DNA of 35,611 nucleotides, from the NCBI GenBank assembly GCA_902574215.1, contig CACGMR010000008.1, positions 1-35,611 on the forward strand, in the 5' to 3' direction. Made by a program: the position numbers and the translations under genes. Origin of the DNA: an uncultured Pelagibacteraceae bacterium (lineage in GTDB: Bacteria > Pseudomonadota > Alphaproteobacteria > Pelagibacterales > Pelagibacteraceae). The notes below the pieces were generated by a model, which did no database searches, was not told where the DNA came from, and saw only the letters and a program-made list of their open reading frames with translations. Shown here piece by piece: positions 15,197 to 23,196 of the stretch (positions are counted from its first letter, which is position 1; each line of letters begins with the position of its first letter).

Positions 15197-16773
15197 ATTT
15201 TGATTATTTAATCATTGGCGCTGGAAGCGCGGGCTGTGTGCTTGCAAACCGATTGACAGAAAATGATCAAAACAATGTAGCCATATTTGAAGCTGGAAAA
15301 CCTAGTGATATTTGGAAAGTTAACATGCCACTTGCGATTTTATACACAATGCATGATCCAAAGTATAACTACAAATATTATTCAGAACCAGAAACTCATC
15401 TACATAATAGAAGATTATTTTGTCCTAGAGGAAAAATGATTGGTGGATGTTCTGCGCATAATGGAATGGTATTTGTGAGAGGTAATCCGAATGATTATCA
15501 AAGATGGGCATCATTTGGATTGGAAGATTGGTCTTATGAAAAAGTTCTTCCCTATTTTAAAAAAGTTGAAACATGGTCTGAAGGAGAAAATGAATATCGG
15601 GGTGGCAGTGGAATACTACCAGTAAACCAATCTAAAAATAAAAACCCTTTATTCAAAGCATTTGTCGATTCAGCTGGTGAAGCAGGTTACAAAATAAATA
15701 ATGACATGAATGGTAAAGAGCAAGAAGGTTTTGGAATGTACGATGTTACTATCCATAAAGGAGAGAGAGCAAGTGTATCTAAGTATTATTTAAATCCTGC
15801 TAAAAAAAGAAAAAACCTTAAAGTGTTTACAGAAGCTTTTGTTGAAAGAATTATTTTTGATGGAAAAAAAGCAATTGGAATTGAAGTAAAAATAAAAAAT
15901 AAAGTCGAAAAGATTTATGCCAATAAAGAAGTGATTTTAAGTGGAGGTGCAATTAATTCACCGCAATTACTAATGCTTTCTGGAATTGGTCCAAGCCAAC
16001 ACTTAAAAGATAAAGGTATTAGTGTTGTTCACAACTTAGACGGTGTTGGAAAAAACTTACAGGATCACTTGGAAACTTATGTTCAGCAAGAATGCAAAAC
16101 TAAAGACACCTTATACTCATACGTTAATAAGTTAAATATGGTTAGAATTGGAATTCAATGGTTTTTGAATAGAAGTGGTCCTTGCTCTACTTCTTTCTTG
16201 GAAGCTGGAGGATTTTGTAAATCATCTCCAGAAAGAGAGTATCCAAATATTCAATTTCATTTTTTTCCTGCCTTTGTAATCGATCATGGATTAGTTGATC
16301 CAGATAGGCATGGTTACCAGTTACATGCAAGTCCAAACCATCCAAAAAGTAGAGGTCATATAACTTTAAACAGCTCAAACCCTTATGATTATCCAAAAAT
16401 TCAATTTAATTATCTAGAACATGAGGATGATTTAAAACAAACAATAGAATGTATTCATGTAGCTAGAAAAATTTTAGGACAAGACTCTTTGAAGCCTTTT
16501 GCAGGAAAAGAAATTGGACCAGGAGAACATGCCCAAACTAATGAGGTATTCGAAGAATACATCAGATCTAAAGCTGAGACTGCTTACCACCCATCTTGTA
16601 CTTTAAAAATGGGAGTAGACAATATGGCTGTTGTAGATCAAAAACTAAAGGTTCATGGTGTTGAAAATCTAAGAGTAGTTGATGCGTCTGTAATGCCTGA
16701 AATTACAAGTGGAAACCTTAACGCTCCAACATTAATGATTGCTGAAAGAGCATCCGAATTTATTTTAAATTAA
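15193..16773 (+). CDS. GMC-family FAD oxidoreductase, choline dehydrogenase-like (BetA-type)
   Basis: FAD-dependent alcohol oxidoreductase, 526 residues. GAGSAG near residue 9 binds FAD; the GMC signature PRGKMIGGCSAHNGM lies near residues 76-90; the catalytic pair is H466 (AYHPSCTLKMG) and N510 (GNLNAPT). Overall it resembles choline dehydrogenase, which oxidises choline to betaine aldehyde, but GMC enzymes with this signature also act on other alcohols and no betaine-aldehyde dehydrogenase gene is adjacent (the nearest aldehyde dehydrogenase is at 26262 in another operon). Last gene of the thioesterase-TauD-HD-GMC operon. It converges on the ureohydrolase gene with two bases between stops and no visible hairpin. 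Confidence 0.85.
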   Translation: MNFDYLIIGAGSAGCVLANRLTENDQNNVAIFEAGKPSDIWKVNMPLAILYTMHDPKYNYKYYSEPETHLHNRRLFCPRGKMIGGCSAHNGMVFVRGNPNDYQRWASFGLEDWSYEKVLPYFKKVETWSEGENEYRGGSGILPVNQSKNKNPLFKAFVDSAGEAGYKINNDMNGKEQEGFGMYDVTIHKGERASVSKYYLNPAKKRKNLKVFTEAFVERIIFDGKKAIGIEVKIKNKVEKIYANKEVILSGGAINSPQLLMLSGIGPSQHLKDKGISVVHNLDGVGKNLQDHLETYVQQECKTKDTLYSYVNKLNMVRIGIQWFLNRSGPCSTSFLEAGGFCKSSPEREYPNIQFHFFPAFVIDHGLVDPDRHGYQLHASPNHPKSRGHITLNSSNPYDYPKIQFNYLEHEDDLKQTIECIHVARKILGQDSLKPFAGKEIGPGEHAQTNEVFEEYIRSKAETAYHPSCTLKMGVDNMAVVDQKLKVHGVENLRVVDASVMPEITSGNLNAPTLMIAERASEFILN

Positions 16774-16775
16774 AA

Positions 16776-17738
16776 TTACTTGTTACGATAAACTGAAATT
16801 AAACAAATAATTTCAAACATTATAGAAGCTGCAACCATTGCTGTAATTTGATTTGGACTATCTTTTGTTGGCATTAAACAAGCAACATCTCCACCAATTA
16901 CATTTTTTCCTTTTAAACATTGAATAAGTTTTCGAGCTTCATCCATATTAAATCCTTTGTATGCAGGTTCTATATTTGCTACCCCAGGTGCAACTGTTGG
17001 ATCTAAACAATCTAAATCAAATGTAACGTAAATAGGATTGTCTCCTAATCTATCTAAAATCATTTTCACACATTTTTCATGACCCCACTCCCTGTATTCA
17101 TCCATTGTAATTACTTGATAACCAATATCGTAACTTGCTTGTAACCAATCTAATGTTCTTGGATTTCCTCTTATACCTATCTGAGTACTTGTATGTGGAT
17201 CAACATTTCCTTGTTTAACTAAATAAGAAGCCCAATGTGCTGCTGATTTTTTTGCGCCTAAAAAATGATCTAATTTTTCAAAACAATCTGTATGGGCATC
17301 AAAATGTAGGAATGTTATTTTTTTTCCTTTAGTTAATTTTGAATTCTTTTTTGCTAAACTTTGAACAATTCCTCCAGTTACTGAGTGATCTCCACCTATT
17401 GAAACAACAGGTTTTTCAGCTTGTTCTATATGATCATAAAAAGCTGAAATTCTCTCAATACATTTTTCATTATCATTAGCTTCTGGAAAAGGAACATCTC
17501 CCAGGTCATGTATTTTATTATCTTTCCATGGATCAATTTTATAATCAAAGTGTGAACGTCTCAGCATTGCAGAAATATTTCTAACTGCTCTAGGACCTAA
17601 ATGCTGATCTCTTTCTGTAGTTCCATTTCCAGTACTGTGAGGAACACCTACCAATGCAATATCACAATTCTTTGGATCTGGGTCATTCTTACATCTAAAT
17701 AAAGTTGGAATACCCCACCAATAAAGGGTTTCCATCAT
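16776..17738 (-). CDS. Agmatinase/ureohydrolase-family protein (guanidino substrate uncertain)
   Basis: Manganese ureohydrolase that releases urea from a guanidino compound. Counting from the longest reading frame (GTG at 17777), the metal ligands are H131 (GGDH), D160, H162 and D164 (DAHTD), D254 and D256 (FDLDCLDP), all intact. The loop after APG reads VANIEP, not the GTGTPE-type sequence of typical agmatinases, so the substrate may be guanidinobutyrate, guanidinopropionate or another guanidino acid. I place the start at ATG 17738 (METLYWW...), where GAAGAAGA precedes it and where relatives begin; the frame stays open to GTG 17777. It stands alone on the minus strand, divergent from the DMT transporters. 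Confidence 0.8.
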   Translation of the reverse strand: MMETLYWWGIPTLFRCKNDPDPKNCDIALVGVPHSTGNGTTERDQHLGPRAVRNISAMLRRSHFDYKIDPWKDNKIHDLGDVPFPEANDNEKCIERISAFYDHIEQAEKPVVSIGGDHSVTGGIVQSLAKKNSKLTKGKKITFLHFDAHTDCFEKLDHFLGAKKSAAHWASYLVKQGNVDPHTSTQIGIRGNPRTLDWLQASYDIGYQVITMDEYREWGHEKCVKMILDRLGDNPIYVTFDLDCLDPTVAPGVANIEPAYKGFNMDEARKLIQCLKGKNVIGGDVACLMPTKDSPNQITAMVAASIMFEIICLISVYRNK

Positions 17739-17824
17739 TATTTTATCTTCTTCAGAAATCATAATTAAATATGACACAAATTTAATAAATTTAAAAACAT
17801 ATTCTTTTTTGATATAGAGCGTAA

Positions 17825-18775
17825 ATGAGCGCTCAAAACAATAATCCTAAAGGAATAATCTTCATATTAATATCGATGATGGTTTTTTCTGTACAGGATG
17901 GAATTATGAAGCATATTTATAATTTTGTTTCTCTTTATGAAATTTACTTAATAAGAACAGTAGTCAGTTTTGTGCTTATTTTATTATTTTTAATAATTAC
18001 AAAAAAACCAATAGTATTTAAAACCCAATATCCTCTTTTAACATTTACACGTGTAATACTTTTTTTCTTTGGTTTCAGCTCTTTTTATGTTTCTTTGACC
18101 GTGTTACCACTTGGTACAGCTACAGCTTTATTTTTTGTTACTCCATTTTTAATTACAATATTCGCTCATTTTTTTTTAAAAGAAGAAATAGGATTGAGAA
18201 GATGGTCTGCTGTAGTTGTGGGATTTATTGGAGTTTATGTAACATTAAATCCTGATTTTAGTAATTTTAACTATTTAAGTTTATTACCTATTTTATGTGC
18301 GTTTTGTTACTCATTATCCATGATAATTATTAAAAAAACATCTGATAAGGATAGCGTTTATACCCAAACGTTTACATTTTATATTGGTGCAATTATTCTA
18401 AGTATAATTTTCTATTTTGTTATTGGTGACGGTCAATACAACACTTCAAATCATCCGGCTTCTCAATTTATATTTAGAGAATGGTTTGTTGATTTTAACT
18501 CTAATATTCTATTAATGACAGCAACTGGAGTAACAGCAACTCTTGCATTCTTTTTTTTATTTACAGCTTATAGTATTGCCTCTCCAGCTGTTGTTTCACC
18601 TTTTGAATATTCAATATTATTTTGGTCGCCGCTTGTAGGATGGTTATATTTTGATGAAATACCTTCATTAAATACAGTGGTTGGAATTTTAATAATAGTA
18701 TCAAGTGGTGTTTATATTTTTATGCGTGAAAAGGTACAAAATCAATCTATTGCTACGGAAAAACCTCTTAGATAA
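17825..18775 (+). CDS. DMT/EamA-family membrane transporter, copy 1
   Basis: Drug/metabolite-transporter family protein, 316 residues, about ten membrane helices made of two EamA repeats. Visible family features are the IKHIYN-type first loop, FSSFYVSLTVLPLGTATALFF and the RRWSAVVVGFIGVYVTLNP segment closing the first repeat. The direction (usually export) and substrate cannot be read from the sequence. It is followed directly, with no spacer, by a paralogue; the two share REWF, RRWSA, GFIGV, YSLSMIIIKKTSDKDS/YAASMTITKYTSDKDD and C-terminal IATE.P.R segments, showing tandem duplication. Confidence 0.85.
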   Translation: MSAQNNNPKGIIFILISMMVFSVQDGIMKHIYNFVSLYEIYLIRTVVSFVLILLFLIITKKPIVFKTQYPLLTFTRVILFFFGFSSFYVSLTVLPLGTATALFFVTPFLITIFAHFFLKEEIGLRRWSAVVVGFIGVYVTLNPDFSNFNYLSLLPILCAFCYSLSMIIIKKTSDKDSVYTQTFTFYIGAIILSIIFYFVIGDGQYNTSNHPASQFIFREWFVDFNSNILLMTATGVTATLAFFFLFTAYSIASPAVVSPFEYSILFWSPLVGWLYFDEIPSLNTVVGILIIVSSGVYIFMREKVQNQSIATEKPLR

Positions 18776-19729
18776 ATGACAAAAGATAATAATTCTAAAG
18801 GTATTATTTTAATAATCATTGCAATGACATTATTTGCGATGCAGGACTCTTTAATTAAATATATTTTTGAGAAGGCCTCTCTTTATGAAATCTTTTTTGG
18901 AAGATATTTTGTTGCAGCTATTTTACTTTTTAGTTACATAAAATTTAGAAAACAGAAAGTTTCACTAAAAACTTACTATCCTGTTTGGACAATTATTAGG
19001 GTGGTTCTTCACTTTTTAGCATTTTCAGCTTTCTTTATTTCTCTTACTTACATGCCACTAGCAACTGCAAATGCCTTATTTTTTTCTTGTCCTTTTTTTG
19101 TATCTATTTTTGCTAAATTTTTTTTGAAAGAATTTATTGGAATAAGAAGGTGGTCAGCAATTGTCTTTGGTTTTATAGGAGTTTTTATTGTGCTAGACCC
19201 AAACTTTTCTGATTTTGAATACAAAAGTTTACTCCCAGTAGTATGTGCATTCTTTTACGCTGCATCCATGACTATAACAAAATACACATCTGATAAAGAT
19301 GATGTAAATACTCAATTATTTTATTTTTATTTAATAGCTCTAATTTTATGTGGTCTTATTTATTTGTTTATGGGAAACGGACAATTGAATAACCCCGACT
19401 TTGATCCAACTACACAATTTATTTTTAGAGAATGGTTTTCAAACATTGAATATACGTGGAAATTTATCTTGTTTTTCGGTTTTGTCGCCTCAATTGCTTT
19501 TCTATGTATATTTTCAGCTTACATAGTCGCTTCACCTTCTGTGGTTTCCCTTTTTGAATATTCATTAATTATAATGTCTATGATACCTGGGTATTTTCTA
19601 TTTAATGAAATTCCATCAGGAAGAACATTTTTTGGAGTAGCTTGTATTATAGCTGCAGGGATTTATATTTATTTAAGAGAAAAAGCTAGAGATCAATATA
19701 TTGCTACAGAAACACCTGTAAGAAGATGA
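18776..19729 (+). CDS. DMT/EamA-family membrane transporter, copy 2 (tandem paralogue)
   Basis: Second EamA-type transporter, 317 residues, about ten helices, immediately after the stop of copy 1 (TAAATG). Its overall plan matches copy 1, including the QFIFREWF segment before the seventh or eighth helix. The copies differ most in the first two helices and in the last repeat, which may mean separate substrates or an obligate heterodimer. Its stop overlaps the IPNS-like oxygenase start by four bases (ATGA), so the transporter pair and oxygenase form one operon. Confidence 0.85.
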   Translation: MTKDNNSKGIILIIIAMTLFAMQDSLIKYIFEKASLYEIFFGRYFVAAILLFSYIKFRKQKVSLKTYYPVWTIIRVVLHFLAFSAFFISLTYMPLATANALFFSCPFFVSIFAKFFLKEFIGIRRWSAIVFGFIGVFIVLDPNFSDFEYKSLLPVVCAFFYAASMTITKYTSDKDDVNTQLFYFYLIALILCGLIYLFMGNGQLNNPDFDPTTQFIFREWFSNIEYTWKFILFFGFVASIAFLCIFSAYIVASPSVVSLFEYSLIIMSMIPGYFLFNEIPSGRTFFGVACIIAAGIYIYLREKARDQYIATETPVRR

Positions 19730-20694
19730 CAAAAAATTATATCCCAACAATTAATATATCCTCACTAATTAAAAACAATTTTGAAACACAAAGAGCATTA
19801 AAAACAATTAAAGAAATTGAAAAAGCGTGTGTAAATGTAGGTTTTTTTCAAGTTACGGGACACGGGCTTAATTTAAAAGAAATAAAAAAAATATGTGATG
19901 TTGGAAATAAATTTTTTAATTTATCTGATAATAAAAAAAGAAAATTGTCACCGAAAAAATGGAATAAAAAAAATAAAAATCTTTACCGGGGATATTTTCC
20001 TAATGATGTAAATGGAAAAGAAGGTTTGGATATAGGTGATTTAAAAGTAACCAAAACATATTCCTCTAAATTAAAAAACCAATATATTGAACACTTAAAT
20101 CTAAATAAATGTTTTAACAAAGCTTCTGTTAATGACTTAAATAAATATTTTGATAGCATTTATAGTTTAAGTGAAACGTTATTTAAAAGTGTGATAAAAT
20201 TAAATAAAAAAAATCCAAACATATCAAGCAAAGCTTTTTCAAGATTAAAAACACTAAGCACTTTAAGATTTAATTATTATCCCAAACAAACAAAACCTGT
20301 AGAAATATCAAAACAAGATGGAGTGGCCCTTGGATGCGAAACGCATGTTGATAGTGGAATATTCACAATTCTTTACCAAGATAGAAAAGGTGGTCTTCAA
20401 GTTCAAAATAGAAAAACAAAGAAGTGGTACGATGTACCTTTTAATAAAAAGGCTTTAGTGGTGAATACTGGTCGAGCTTTAGAATTTTTAAGCAAAGGCA
20501 AGTTTAAAGCAACAAATCACAGAGTATTGTGGAATAAAAGTAAGAGACTCTCAGTTCCTTTCTTCTTTGAGCCATCTTACGACTTCAAAATGAATAAATC
20601 TTTCCTAAACTCAACAAAATATTCAAACTCTGGTCAGATTTATGAAAAATTTTTAAATCAATCTTTAAAGAAATTTGTTGAATATCAAAGATAA
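19726..20694 (+). CDS. Isopenicillin-N-synthase-like Fe(II)/2-oxoglutarate oxygenase
   Basis: Oxygenase with the DIOX_N plus 2OG-FeII_Oxy layout, 322 residues. N-terminal IPTINISSLI and VGFFQVTGHG are family landmarks; iron ligands H207-V-D209 and H265; R274-x-S276 for 2-oxoglutarate. Bacterial members act on varied small molecules, and I cannot name the substrate. The protein is unusually lysine- and asparagine-rich, as expected for AT-rich DNA. It overlaps the upstream DMT transporter gene by four bases and is followed by 57 bases with no feature I recognise before glpD. Confidence 0.85.
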   Translation: MTKNYIPTINISSLIKNNFETQRALKTIKEIEKACVNVGFFQVTGHGLNLKEIKKICDVGNKFFNLSDNKKRKLSPKKWNKKNKNLYRGYFPNDVNGKEGLDIGDLKVTKTYSSKLKNQYIEHLNLNKCFNKASVNDLNKYFDSIYSLSETLFKSVIKLNKKNPNISSKAFSRLKTLSTLRFNYYPKQTKPVEISKQDGVALGCETHVDSGIFTILYQDRKGGLQVQNRKTKKWYDVPFNKKALVVNTGRALEFLSKGKFKATNHRVLWNKSKRLSVPFFFEPSYDFKMNKSFLNSTKYSNSGQIYEKFLNQSLKKFVEYQR

Positions 20695-20751
20695 AATACT
20701 TTAAGTCATTGAAAATTTATAATTACATTTTATAAACAATTCATTATTTAA

Positions 20752-21903
20752 ATGTCTAAAGTATTTGATTTATTTATCATAGGTGGCGGTATAAACGGTG
20801 CAGGTATTGCAAGAGATGCTGCTGGAAGAGGATTGTCTGTTTGTCTAGCTGACAAAGGTGAGATTGGGGGAGCAACATCATCTTGGTCTACAAAATTAAT
20901 ACATGGTGGTCTTCGTTATTTAGAAAATTATGAATTCAAATTAGTTAGAGAGTCCTTGAAGGAAAGAGAAATTGTTTACAAAATTGCTAGACATATTTCA
21001 AAACCTATTCCATTTATTATTCCTCATACTGATAAAATTAGACCAGCATGGTTAATTAAATTTGGTTTGTTTTTGTATGACAATTTAGGGGGAAAAAGCA
21101 ATATTCCAAAATCCAAAACATATGATCTTACAAAAAAATTTCCGAATATTCTTAAAGAAAAATATAAAACTGGTTTTCAATATTTTGACATTCAAATTGA
21201 TGATAAAAAATTAACAAAATTAAATGCTAAAGATGCAAAAAGAAATAAAGCTAAAATACTAGAATATAACAAAGTTAAAAAAGCTGAAATTATTGATAAT
21301 GAGTGGGTCATCAGTCTTCAAAAAGGAAAAAAAATAAAATCAAAAGTTTTAATCAATGCATCAGGACCATGGATAAATGAGACATTACATAAAAATATCA
21401 AAATCAAATCTAAGAAAAAAATAAGACTAGTTAAAGGAAGTCATATCATTACAAAAAAATTGTATAAAGCTGATGTAGCTTTTACATTTCAAAACACAGA
21501 TAAAAGAATAATATTTGTCATTCCTTATAAAGGAAAATTTTCATTAATTGGGACTACAGAAATAGAGGTAAAATCTCCTGAAAACAAAGGGATATCTAAT
21601 AAGGAAATTAAATATTTAATTAATTCAGTAAACAATTACTTAAAAAAACAAATCAATAAGAAAGACATTGTAGATACCTATTCGGGGATAAGACCACTAA
21701 TTGAAGATTTTAAGGCAGCTTCAAAAGTTACAAGAGATTATGTTTTTGATCTAAAAATTATTAAAAAATTACCTCTATTGAACATTTATGGAGGAAAACT
21801 TACTACCTACAGAAAGTTGTCCGAAAAAGTCTTAATTGATCTAAAAAGGTTTTTACCTAAGACAAAAAAAGGACCATGGACTGATAAAAAAAAGCTTTTT
21901 TAG
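20752..21903 (+). CDS. glpD: FAD-dependent glycerol-3-phosphate dehydrogenase, lacking the C-terminal domain
   Basis: Oxidises sn-glycerol-3-phosphate to dihydroxyacetone phosphate, passing electrons to the quinone pool. The FAD motif IGGGINGAGIARDAAGRGLSV, then ATSSWSTKLIHGGLRYLENYEF, RLVKGSHI, FVIPYKGKFSLIGTTEIE, YSGIRPL and NIYGGKLTTYRKL follow E. coli GlpD closely. The protein stops at 383 residues, just after GPWTDKKKLF, where E. coli GlpD (about 500 residues) continues into a roughly 110-residue C-terminal helical domain. The stop follows an A8-GC-T6 tract that could be a frameshift site; the other frames downstream run 12 and about 38 codons and look unrelated. The catalytic FAD domain is complete, so it may be an active short form or a decaying gene. 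It fits functionally with the Ugp importer at the left end. Confidence 0.85.
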   Translation: MSKVFDLFIIGGGINGAGIARDAAGRGLSVCLADKGEIGGATSSWSTKLIHGGLRYLENYEFKLVRESLKEREIVYKIARHISKPIPFIIPHTDKIRPAWLIKFGLFLYDNLGGKSNIPKSKTYDLTKKFPNILKEKYKTGFQYFDIQIDDKKLTKLNAKDAKRNKAKILEYNKVKKAEIIDNEWVISLQKGKKIKSKVLINASGPWINETLHKNIKIKSKKKIRLVKGSHIITKKLYKADVAFTFQNTDKRIIFVIPYKGKFSLIGTTEIEVKSPENKGISNKEIKYLINSVNNYLKKQINKKDIVDTYSGIRPLIEDFKAASKVTRDYVFDLKIIKKLPLLNIYGGKLTTYRKLSEKVLIDLKRFLPKTKKGPWTDKKKLF

Positions 21904-21927
21904 ATTTCCACTGCTTTAAAAAAGTGA

Positions 21928-21950
21928 TATCGTTATTTAATAAAGCGATA
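21928..21950. promoter_or_regulatory. Inverted repeat upstream of the flavin/ThDP operon
   Basis: TATCG, 13 bases, CGATA, inside a larger imperfect dyad (left arm continuing TTATT, right arm starting AATAAAG), about 77 bases before the start of the monooxygenase gene and 25 bases after the glpD stop. Position and spacing suit a repressor or activator operator for the five-gene operon. It is read directly from the sequence, but no family of regulator can be named. Confidence 0.3.
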
Positions 21951-22014
21951 CATAACTCGTCGTTTAAATCAAGGATTTACGAAAGTGGGATCGGTCGTCT
22001 TTAAATTAACTTTT

Positions 22015-22022
22015 AAAGGAGG
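22015..22022 (+). promoter_or_regulatory. Strong Shine-Dalgarno deciding the monooxygenase start
   Basis: AAAGGAGG, four bases before ATG 22027. The same frame is open upstream to a GTG at 21985, but the perfect ribosome-binding site and the family-typical N-terminus (MKFGYF) place the real start at 22027. Confidence 0.8.
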
Positions 22023-22026
22023 CTTT

Positions 22027-23196
22027 ATGAAATTTGGTTATTTTTGTAATACCACAAACTGGACACACAAACCCTATCATCAGCTATTAGATGAAACTAA
22101 AGAAATCACAGAATACTGTGATCAAAATAAATGGAATTCAATTTGGTTTACAGAACATCACTTCAATCATGAAGGAATGGAATCTTGCACAAATCCATTA
22201 ATGATGGGTGCAGATGCTGCTGCCAGAACAAAAAATATTAGAATAGGTCAGGCTGCAAACGTTATTACTTTCCATAATCCAATAAGATTAGCAGAAGATA
22301 TTGCAACATTAGATCAACTTTCAAAAGGGAGAGTTGAAGTAGGTGTAGCAAGAGGAATTTATGGCAGAGAAGCAATAAATTTAAACAAAGAGGCTGATTT
22401 AAAAGATCAGGCTAAAAATTTCAGATTATTTGCTGAGACTTTAGAAGTATTAAAGAAAGCATGGAGCGAAAAATTTTTCAGTCACCAAGGAGAGTTTTAT
22501 ACTTATCCATCACCAAATTATGTTTGGCAGCATGATATGAGTCCTCCGAGTGAAGAATTTATGAATATGGAAGACAGTACTATGAAAAAAATTAGTGTTG
22601 TTCCACAGCCATATCAACAGCCACATCCTCCAATTCATCAAGTTGTTGATGGAATTAGATCAATTGAGTGGGCTGCTGAAAATAACATTAATGTTATTAT
22701 GTGGATTCCAACTGTAAAAGCTTTGAAACCAAAATTTGAAGCATATAAAAATAAAAGATCAGAGGTAACAAAGAAAAATATACCTCTTGGCGAAGGGGTG
22801 TCTCTTGTAAGAGATATGTTTATTGCAGATACGATGGAAGAAGCAAAAGAGAAGGCTGGTGAACATATGGTAAATTATATGAGATGGGTTTGCCATTGGA
22901 GAGGTTTAGGCAATCATATGGATCCAGGTGAAGAATTACCAGAGACAAAAGGTAAATTAGATTTATTAAATTATGAATTTTTACATAAAAGAAACATGTT
23001 ATTTGGAACACCCGAATATGTAATTGATAAAATTCATGAATTAAAATCTGAACTCAATTTACAAAATTTACAAGTTTGGTCTAATTTTCCAGGTGTGAAG
23101 CATAAAGATTGTATGAAAAGTATAAAACTTTTCACAGAGAAAGTTATGCCTCACTTCCAAGATGATTTTGATACTGAAGTAAAAAAAGTTTCGTGA
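22027..23196 (+). CDS. Luciferase-like flavin-dependent monooxygenase (LLM class)
   Basis: Bacterial-luciferase-family protein, 389 residues, using reduced flavin and oxygen. Visible: the N-terminal first strand MKFGYFCN, WFTEHHFNHEG near the second strand (EHH is the conserved luciferase-family segment), VITFHNPIRLAEDIATLDQLSKGRVEVGVARG, and a C-terminal helix. No flavin reductase is encoded nearby, so reduced flavin must come from elsewhere. It is the first gene of a five-gene operon and overlaps the next by four bases (GTGA). In other clusters such enzymes open heterocycles or oxidise amines or sulfonates; the substrate here is unknown. Confidence 0.87.
   Translation: MKFGYFCNTTNWTHKPYHQLLDETKEITEYCDQNKWNSIWFTEHHFNHEGMESCTNPLMMGADAAARTKNIRIGQAANVITFHNPIRLAEDIATLDQLSKGRVEVGVARGIYGREAINLNKEADLKDQAKNFRLFAETLEVLKKAWSEKFFSHQGEFYTYPSPNYVWQHDMSPPSEEFMNMEDSTMKKISVVPQPYQQPHPPIHQVVDGIRSIEWAAENNINVIMWIPTVKALKPKFEAYKNKRSEVTKKNIPLGEGVSLVRDMFIADTMEEAKEKAGEHMVNYMRWVCHWRGLGNHMDPGEELPETKGKLDLLNYEFLHKRNMLFGTPEYVIDKIHELKSELNLQNLQVWSNFPGVKHKDCMKSIKLFTEKVMPHFQDDFDTEVKKVS

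Noticed and set aside
21904-22019. Frame continuing from the glpD end in another phase (about 38 codons) as a frameshifted C-terminus
   Set aside because: The translated tail shows no similarity I can see to the GlpD C-terminal domain, and it is too short to restore it.
21985-22026. Upstream GTG start extending the monooxygenase by 14 codons
   Set aside because: The extension translates the Shine-Dalgarno itself and lacks family similarity; ATG 22027 has a perfect AAAGGAGG.
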